The notes under the pieces were generated by a model, which saw nothing but the letters and a program-made list of their open reading frames with translations, made no database searches and was not told the DNA's origin. A stretch of 13,457 nt of DNA, taken from positions 1-13,457 of the forward strand of contig JARFRT010000085.1 in the NCBI GenBank assembly GCA_029287105.1, in the 5' to 3' direction. Position numbers and translations under genes: made by a program. Below, piece after piece: positions 8,388 to 13,457 of the stretch (its first letter is position 1; every line of letters begins with the position of its first letter). Source of the stretch: Akkermansiaceae bacterium (lineage in GTDB: Bacteria > Verrucomicrobiota > Verrucomicrobiia > Verrucomicrobiales > Akkermansiaceae).

Positions 8388-8837
8388 TTATAGAGCACCA
8401 CTGACGATGAAATACACGGCGAGCACCGTCACCACGACCAAGAAGGCGGCGAGTAACATTTTCACAAACACCTTGGTATTTTCTTTCTCAGTATACCTTC
8501 CCGACATCATAGCGGCAGGGTTCACGGAGCGTTGGCGCTCCATGGGTTTCGAGACGGGCTTGGGAATGATTGAATCCTCTCGCTCCCATTCGTCAGGAAC
8601 GGGAGACTTAGGGGCGGAGTCCGCGTCGGGCGAGGATATGCTACGCGGCTTGATCACCACGGGCGCTGCCTGCTTTTCAACAAGACTGTGGGCGACCTCC
8701 ATGGGGGGAGCTATAATTCTCGCCCCACACGATGGGCACGGGCCTTCGGTTCCGGCAATTGATTGATCGACGACCAAGCGCACGCCGCAAGCGGGGCAAC
8801 CGAATCTGAGGAGATTGTTTTCTGATGACTGGGGCAT
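8388..8837 (-). CDS. Zinc-ribbon single-pass membrane protein, unknown function
   Basis: A 149-residue protein of unknown function. The N-terminus holds a four-cysteine zinc ribbon: C14-P-A-C17-G and C34-P-S-C37-G. This is the pattern found in many small Planctomycetes/Verrucomicrobia proteins in which a CPxCG pair, a short beta stretch and a second CPxCG pair precede a linker. Residues 45-115 are Pro/Ser/Lys-rich, charged and probably disordered. Residues about 124-146 form one hydrophobic membrane helix near the C-terminus. There is no signal peptide, so a tail-anchored arrangement with the ribbon in the cytoplasm is plausible. The start is fixed by an in-frame stop six codons upstream, although no Shine-Dalgarno sequence is visible. 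The gene lies 48 bp after rnd in the same direction and may share its transcript. A role in nucleic-acid or protein binding at the membrane is only a guess. Confidence 0.8.
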   Translation of the reverse strand: MPQSSENNLLRFGCPACGVRLVVDQSIAGTEGPCPSCGARIIAPPMEVAHSLVEKQAAPVVIKPRSISSPDADSAPKSPVPDEWEREDSIIPKPVSKPMERQRSVNPAAMMSGRYTEKENTKVFVKMLLAAFLVVVTVLAVYFIVSGAL

Positions 8838-8885
8838 AGCAGGAGGGAACTGTTACCAAGCATGCCTATGCAAGCCCGATCCGGA

Positions 8886-9944
8886 TCAAATGCCAAGCAG
8901 TTTCCGTTGCCAGTTGAGCAATAAATCCTCTGCCCCTTCCTGTTTTGCCGCCAAAGCTTCAAGCACGGCGCGGGCTGCAATCAAGGATCCATCGATACCC
9001 AGATTTTCGGCCACCTTGTTTCTCTGCGCGATGAGGCTGTCGAGACGGGCATCAAACTGCTTGTCCTTGCGACGCCTTTCACCACGGATACGTTGCGGCA
9101 TATCGGCTTCCTCCACCTTTGCTGCCTCGGCCACCGCCTGGTTAAAATTCCTGATCCGGCTTCCTCTGAAATGTCGGGGAAGGATCGGCTTGCCCCCCTC
9201 GAGCAGCGTCGCGGTCCATTCCAGCAACTGTTTATTGCCAGTGACCATAAACGGAGGCCGGTCCCATTGGGCGGCTTCGGCATCACGCCAGAGCCAGAGT
9301 GCCCGGAGGTAGTTCAGCCCCCTCGGATCGAGTTTGCCGCTACCCTTGATACGCCAGCGGTCCTCCTTCTCCTTTCGCTTCTCCATCGACTTGGTACGGG
9401 CCGCCTCACAACTTTCGGTAAACCAGTCATAGCGGCCAGCTTCCTTGAGTTGGCTGACGATCATCTCCGCAATCGGCAGCAGGTAGACGACATCGTTCAG
9501 TGCATACTCCTCCATGACAGGAGTCAGCGGGCGCTTCGCCCAATCGGCTTTCTGCGATGTTTTTTCAAGCTGCACATCCATGTAGTGCGCGACCAGGTCG
9601 CCGTAGCCGAACTTCATCACCCCGAGCAGGCGGGCGCCTATCTGGGTGTCAAAAACGGTCGGAGGAATGACGCCCAGATTGGTTTTCAGCATGTGCATAT
9701 CGTAGTCGGCGCCGTGCATCCAGCAGGTGGCACCCGCGAGGTAGTCACGGAGCGCGCTCAGGTCGTCAATGGCGAGCGGATCGATAAGCACATGCCTCTT
9801 ACCATCGCTGAACTGGACCAGGCACAAGCTTTCGCTGTATCGATGCAGGCTGTCCGCCTCTGTGTCGACGGCACACAGCACCGGTGCCCCTTCATGACTA
9901 CATTGCCGGAGAAATGTGTTGAGTTCTTTTTCGGTGTCAATCAT
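8886..9944 (-). CDS. rnd: Ribonuclease D (DEDDy 3'-5' exoribonuclease)
   Basis: A 3'-5' exoribonuclease that trims tRNA precursors and other stable RNAs in the cytoplasm. Its 352 residues compare with about 375 in E. coli. The DEDDy set is complete: D27 and E29 in VDTEADS, D82 in HGADYDMHML, and Y147-x3-D151 in YALNDVVYL. An HRDC domain follows at about residues 205-285, and a basic helical tail ends the protein. The longest frame starts at TTG 9993-9995, but that codon lies in the U-tract of the preceding terminator. The ATG at 9942-9944 (MIDTEKEL) matches the usual RNase D beginning and is chosen here. No clear Shine-Dalgarno is seen at either start. The terminator upstream implies its own promoter within about 50 bp of the start; a GATAAT-like -10 lies near 9985-9990 but no good -35 is visible. 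The zinc-ribbon gene follows. Confidence 0.95.
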   Translation of the reverse strand: MIDTEKELNTFLRQCSHEGAPVLCAVDTEADSLHRYSESLCLVQFSDGKRHVLIDPLAIDDLSALRDYLAGATCWMHGADYDMHMLKTNLGVIPPTVFDTQIGARLLGVMKFGYGDLVAHYMDVQLEKTSQKADWAKRPLTPVMEEYALNDVVYLLPIAEMIVSQLKEAGRYDWFTESCEAARTKSMEKRKEKEDRWRIKGSGKLDPRGLNYLRALWLWRDAEAAQWDRPPFMVTGNKQLLEWTATLLEGGKPILPRHFRGSRIRNFNQAVAEAAKVEEADMPQRIRGERRRKDKQFDARLDSLIAQRNKVAENLGIDGSLIAARAVLEALAAKQEGAEDLLLNWQRKLLGI

Positions 9945-9993
9945 TCGGACGAGATCATGTTCGACAATCGCCAGCAAATAAACCTTATTATCC

Positions 9994-10022
9994 AAAAAAG
10001 AAGCGGCAAACCAGTTGCCGCT
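9994..10022 (-). terminator. Rho-independent terminator of the large secreted-protein gene
   Basis: On the minus strand AGCGGCAA, a 5-nt loop and TTGCCGCT form a perfect 8-bp stem (10022 to 10002), followed by TCTTTTTT (ending at 9994). It lies 63 bp after the stop of the large gene (10085) and 50 bp before the chosen rnd start. It therefore separates the large gene from the rnd group. Confidence 0.9.
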
Positions 10023-10084
10023 CCTTCTGAAGTTTTGGCCCCGTCACCCGGCTGGATGAAGGGGGATACCAATGCTCGCCGTTA

Positions 10085-13000
10085 TCAGTATTCGTAGATC
10101 GTGTGTATCGCATCGCCGACCAGGAATGATCCCGTGCGGGCAATAAAGAAGTTAGGTGCCACGGTAACGGTGAGGGTGCCATTGCCAGTGCCTGAGAGCG
10201 GGAAGACCGTCACCCAGCCGGCGGCTGTAGGCGAGATAGTCACTGCCCAATCACCATCTGCGGTCACGTTGACGAGGTAGGTTTCACCTGTGCTCCAGTT
10301 GAAGACAGTTCTCGTTGCCGGGGTGAGCACCACGGAGGATGCTTCACCGCCGCCAGTGTTTCCATCTGCGCCGCGGTAGTCCTGCTCGATCTTATGTTCG
10401 ATTCCTGCGATCATGATCTTAGCCTCACGTTGATATCCGAGTGAGTTGGTGGCTACGGTTACTGCGACCTGGCCATTACCGACACCAAGGTCAATATCGG
10501 TTGTCACCCAGCTGACGTCGGTTGGGATCACGACCTGCCATGCTGTGTCAACAGCGATTTGGACGATGTAGGTGGTTTCAGATGCGGTGACCTTTTTCTT
10601 CCGCGGTGTAATGACCGTGGAAGGAGCCACATCACCGGATTCGTTAGGCAAGACCGTGTAGCGGCCAGATACCTTGTTGGTGATAATCTGACCCGAGACA
10701 AGCTCTTGTTTCTGGATAACCACTCCGCGCAGGATGGATCTCGTGGAAGCAAAGTTATTGGACGCCTCCCTCTGAACATACTTCCCGGTGAACATCCCGG
10801 ATTTATTCTTCATCTTCGACTTCGATGAGGAAACGGGAAGTTTGGGTGCCTCCATTTTACCTTTGGGTTCCCAAGTGAAGATGTAGTTAGTCCCGTTGTA
10901 GGCACCTCCAGCGATCGAAGCGACAGCATTGTTGGCCATGGCGTCGAATCCTGGTGCGGGGATCTGGCTAAATCCAGAGGTGACATAACGCGAACCCACA
11001 AGTGACAACGTCTCATCGTAGCCGGCGGCATAGGGCACTCCGGAGCTTCCCGAGAGCTGGGAATAGCGGATCGAGCCATCCATGTCACTCTCGCCGGGAA
11101 GGTCCCGGAACTGGATCGCTCCAAGGATCGACTCTTTGTGGCTATTTTTCGGATGGGTAAAGAGCATGAACATATCGCCCTCGATCACCAGACCGGAGTA
11201 GCTAAACTTGTTCCCCGCATTGGAGTAGCCCTTGAGTTTGATTTTGCCATCGATCCTTACCGGGCCGTAAGCAACGCCGTCACCTTCCGGAGTATAGATG
11301 GAATCCGTGGTCAGGGATGGCAGGAGCAAGGTGTAGTTGCCAGCCAGGGGAGTCGGCATCTTCTTGCTGTAGATGCCGCGTCTCAGTTCGAAGTATTGTT
11401 TACTTCCATCCAGGGCAACCAATATTCCGCCGATACGGTTGAATCCGGTCACCACCTCACTGAGTTTCATGTCAGCGTTGGCGCTCAGGCCATCCGCATT
11501 GTATTGCTGGCCGCTGTAATGACCAAGGGCGTCAAACTTGCCCTTCATCCTTGATTTCGCTCCGGAATAGCCGGTAAGGCGTCCGCTGAATGAACCTTTT
11601 TTGCTGACCTTCATGGTGATCATGCCTACGGGGATATTACCCGCCTCGTAGACCAAGCCGGTGTAGGAGCCATAGACCTCATTATCGGCGAAATCGATGA
11701 TGACGCCGCCGCCACCCCCGAAGGAGGGCACGTTGGGATCCGAGCCATTGTCCACTTCATCACCATCGTTGGCTCCGTCTCCATCCGTGTCGGGGCTACA
11801 GGGGTCTGAACCGTAAGTGTTGACCTCCTCTCCGTCGGTCAGGCCGTCGCCATCACTGTCCGGATTCCCTGGATCCGTGGAACAAATGCCGACGGGTGGG
11901 AAAAGTTCGTCTTCGTCCGTGAGGCCGTCACCATCCGTGTCGGTGAATTTGGGATCGGCCGCGCTCAAGGGGTCGGTTCCGTTGGTTATCTCCACCGAGT
12001 CCGAGTAACCGTCACCATCGGTATCAGGCTCAGTTGGATCCGTCAGGTGCGTCAGTATTTCCGCGCCATCCTTGAGCCCGTCACCATCGGTGTCGTCGTC
12101 GTTGGGATTCGTGGCCGGAAGTTCGAGGATGTAGCCTTTCTGCTCATCCGCCGGGGCGTCGTTCCAGGTGTAATCGGATAGAAGCTCGACGCCGTCCGCA
12201 TTGCCTAGGTTGTCAGGCTGGCCTATCGCCCAGTTGGTATAAACAAACGGTTCGCCGGTCACCCACTGGAAGGTTCCTTCCACCACGCTGTCTTGCGCGC
12301 CAATCCAATAGCGACTCTGTATGTCTCCCAAGGCAGCCTGCACGCGCGCGTATTCAGGTGAAAGCAGTATCGCATGAACATCGCCCGTGATGGTGGCCAC
12401 ATGTCCACCGCGGCTCTTGGCATCACTCACCGCAAGGCCCCAGCTATAGGCGCCCTCGACGAGATAATAAGGATTCACTTCCTGGCCGTCGGTCAGGCCG
12501 TCACCATCACTGTCGGGGTTGGCGGGATCGGTTCCGAGCAATGCCTCTTCCGTGTCCAGCAGTCCATCGGCATCCGTGTCGAGCAGTCCGAACAGCTCAA
12601 GCTGGTAGGCCCTCATCAGGGCCGTGTCGGGGGTCGTTTTCTCTGCGGTATTAACCCTCCAGTTCTCGAAACCGGGGACGGTGCGCGGGGTGTCGAGGAC
12701 ATAGATGCCATCGAGAATCAGCACCGTATTGGTGGTATCATTATAATCGGGACCCGATCTGACAAGGTGCTCGACAACGGCCTGGTCACGCACCCCACCG
12801 GAAGGAATGGGTGCCCTGGCATTGGTCCACATCACACATTCATCGTTGGTCACAAACATCGGAACTGCGAGTTGCGAGTTAGCTATTTCGAGGAATCTCT
12901 TGGTGGTATCCGCAGGCAGTGTCGCGTTGGCAAATACCCACACGAGATTGCTGGCACCTTCGCCCTGAATAATGGCGGAGCCATCAGCCGGGTTGATCTT

Positions 13001-13457
13001 GATCACTTCGGCGTCACCGACGGCAACCGTCACGTTGCCAATTTCGTTGGCTCCGGTGTCGGTCAGCACATAGGTCCTGAGCATATCGGTCCCTTCTTCG
13101 TGCGTGTAGAAATACTTGGTATTACCGGCGATGGTGACATCACCAATGCTCAGCACGTCTCCGGTCGCCGTAATGACTGCGGGATTGGCGGCAATCGGGC
13201 CATCGCCTGCCGCACGGCGGTAATCGTAGATGGATTTCACTCCCGCATCATCCTCCTCAAGCACCAGACGGTTATTGGAGACCGACAGCACGCGGGTCAG
13301 CACTCCGGTGCCTTGAAGAGTAAGCACCTTCGAATCTCCGGTGGAATTCACCCACACATAGACATCAGCAGAGGTGCCCGGATATTTGAACAACATGGAA
13401 CCATCGCTGCCATAACCCAGGGATTGGGCTTTGGGGCCGACCTGGGTATTGGCCCAA
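10085..13457 (-). CDS. Large multidomain exported adhesin-like protein, 5' end outside window
   Basis: About 1123 codons are visible. The frame stays open past the Met at 13394-13396 through the right edge, so the N-terminus and any signal peptide are missing. In order it shows: a beta-rich segment of short repeats, possibly the end of a propeller (about 12590-13457); two thrombospondin-3 calcium repeats; a C-type-lectin-like domain; five more calcium repeats; a GGGGG linker; a long beta-rich region with recurring G-x-Y-x-G-L-V and F-x-G-x-L/Y modules (about 10660-11700), which I recall from large Verrucomicrobiota proteins; and two tandem BACON domains. The composition is poor in Cys and rich in Gly, Asp, Thr and Ser, as in exported proteins. 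No LPxTG, PEP-CTERM or C-terminal membrane helix is seen, so it may be secreted or held by another route. A role in glycan or particle binding is inferred from the domains; no catalytic domain is visible. A terminator follows the stop. Confidence 0.85.
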   Translation of the reverse strand, partial: WANTQVGPKAQSLGYGSDGSMLFKYPGTSADVYVWVNSTGDSKVLTLQGTGVLTRVLSVSNNRLVLEEDDAGVKSIYDYRRAAGDGPIAANPAVITATGDVLSIGDVTIAGNTKYFYTHEEGTDMLRTYVLTDTGANEIGNVTVAVGDAEVIKINPADGSAIIQGEGASNLVWVFANATLPADTTKRFLEIANSQLAVPMFVTNDECVMWTNARAPIPSGGVRDQAVVEHLVRSGPDYNDTTNTVLILDGIYVLDTPRTVPGFENWRVNTAEKTTPDTALMRAYQLELFGLLDTDADGLLDTEEALLGTDPANPDSDGDGLTDGQEVNPYYLVEGAYSWGLAVSDAKSRGGHVATITGDVHAILLSPEYARVQAALGDIQSRYWIGAQDSVVEGTFQWVTGEPFVYTNWAIGQPDNLGNADGVELLSDYTWNDAPADEQKGYILELPATNPNDDDTDGDGLKDGAEILTHLTDPTEPDTDGDGYSDSVEITNGTDPLSAADPKFTDTDGDGLTDEDELFPPVGICSTDPGNPDSDGDGLTDGEEVNTYGSDPCSPDTDGDGANDGDEVDNGSDPNVPSFGGGGGVIIDFADNEVYGSYTGLVYEAGNIPVGMITMKVSKKGSFSGRLTGYSGAKSRMKGKFDALGHYSGQQYNADGLSANADMKLSEVVTGFNRIGGILVALDGSKQYFELRRGIYSKKMPTPLAGNYTLLLPSLTTDSIYTPEGDGVAYGPVRIDGKIKLKGYSNAGNKFSYSGLVIEGDMFMLFTHPKNSHKESILGAIQFRDLPGESDMDGSIRYSQLSGSSGVPYAAGYDETLSLVGSRYVTSGFSQIPAPGFDAMANNAVASIAGGAYNGTNYIFTWEPKGKMEAPKLPVSSSKSKMKNKSGMFTGKYVQREASNNFASTRSILRGVVIQKQELVSGQIITNKVSGRYTVLPNESGDVAPSTVITPRKKKVTASETTYIVQIAVDTAWQVVIPTDVSWVTTDIDLGVGNGQVAVTVATNSLGYQREAKIMIAGIEHKIEQDYRGADGNTGGGEASSVVLTPATRTVFNWSTGETYLVNVTADGDWAVTISPTAAGWVTVFPLSGTGNGTLTVTVAPNFFIARTGSFLVGDAIHTIYEY
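10088..10341 (-). other. BACON domain 2 of the large protein (C-terminal)
   Basis: An Ig-like beta domain running to the C-terminus. It has the BACON signature: a V-x-V-T-A-D-G-D-W-A-V core, a second Trp (GWVTV), a G-T-G-N-G-T-L-T-V-T-V strand and a final R-x-G-S strand. The usual terminal I-x-Q strand is degenerate (HTIYEY). BACON domains occur in Bacteroidetes and related bacteria in carbohydrate-acting or mucin-associated proteins; sugar binding itself is not proven. Confidence 0.65.
10389..10624 (-). other. BACON domain 1 of the large protein
   Basis: Same pattern as the domain that follows it: an A-W-Q-V-V-I core, SWVTT, a G-V-G-N-G-Q-V-A-V-T-V strand, then REAKIMIAG and the typical closing I-E-Q. 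It is joined to BACON 2 by a short Gly-rich linker (GNTGGGEA). Confidence 0.7.
11726..12094 (-). repeat. Five thrombospondin-3 type calcium repeats (after the lectin domain)
   Basis: Five units of D-[TS]-D-G-D-G-x2-D-x2-E with intervening TDP or SDP motifs. The variable parts read LKDGAE, YSDSVE, LTDEDE, LTDGEE and ANDGDE. Each DxDxDG loop is a predicted calcium site. Units 3 and 4 each end near a lone Cys (GICSTDP and SDPCSPD), a possible disulphide. The unit DNA is similar between copies, for example the gtcaccatc core, which suggests duplication. Confidence 0.9.
12119..12469 (-). other. C-type-lectin-like domain inside the large protein
   Basis: About 117 residues beginning YYLVEGAYSW and ending GYILEL. 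Typical lectin-fold landmarks are visible: the A-x-S-x-GGHVATI helix-strand turn, RYWIGA, the F-Q-W-V-T-G-E-P strand, YTNW, a Q-P-D calcium/sugar motif (12212-12220) and W-N-D (12158-12166). There are no cysteines, unlike animal members, which usually have four. QPD in animal lectins goes with galactose-type sugars; transferring that preference to this domain is inference. Confidence 0.88.
12476..12580 (-). repeat. Two thrombospondin-3 type calcium repeats (before the lectin domain)
   Basis: Units reading DTDADGLLDTEE and DSDGDGLTDGQE, with GTDPANP between them. They are directly followed by the lectin-like domain, which interrupts what would otherwise be one array of seven units. Confidence 0.9.

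Noticed and set aside
8878..8887. 10-bp palindrome GATCCGGATC at the end of rnd
   Set aside because: It is short, partly coding and isolated, so a regulatory role cannot be supported.
8711..8980. 89-codon minus-strand frame spanning the rnd end and the zinc-ribbon start
   Set aside because: It overlaps two well-supported genes in another frame and has no motif or ribosome binding site.

Overview
The window looks like the end of a draft-genome contig from a GC-rich bacterium, most likely of the Verrucomicrobiota. That assignment is an inference. It rests on a large secreted protein combining thrombospondin-3 repeats, BACON domains and recurrent G-x-Y-x-G-L modules, on a small CPxCG zinc-ribbon membrane protein, and on the style of the gyrase and AddB-like sequences. 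All six protein genes lie on the minus strand, so reading order runs from the right edge to the left edge.

Right part (10085-13457): the 3' portion of one very large gene, open through the right edge. It encodes a multidomain, probably exported, calcium-binding adhesin-like protein. A C-type-lectin-like domain sits inside a run of seven thrombospondin-type-3 repeats. A long beta-rich region and two tandem BACON domains follow. A strong intrinsic terminator (9994-10022) closes this transcript.

Middle part (8388-9944): ribonuclease D (rnd), then 48 bp further a 149-residue zinc-ribbon protein with one C-terminal membrane helix. A 238-bp gap (8150-8387) precedes gyrB. It holds a long imperfect hairpin and an 8-bp inverted repeat that takes in the gyrB start codon.

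Left part (41-8149): gyrB, gyrA and an AddB-like PD-(D/E)XK nuclease gene in one probable operon. gyrA follows gyrB by 69 bp. The nuclease starts 3 bp after the gyrA stop, with its ribosome binding site inside the last gyrA codons. Gyrase introduces negative supercoils. AddB-type proteins process double-strand DNA ends with an AddA helicase-nuclease, whose gene could lie just beyond the left edge but is not visible.

The first 40 bases are not genomic. Positions 8-40 match the Illumina Nextera read-1 transposase adapter with one mismatch, so the nuclease reading frame ends in an adapter-encoded tail and an adapter-encoded stop. I see no CRISPR array, insertion sequence, prophage, defence island or convincing RNA gene. 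The most unusual biological items are the lectin domain nested in calcium-binding repeats, the structured gyrB leader, and a threonine in GyrA where E. coli has Asp87.
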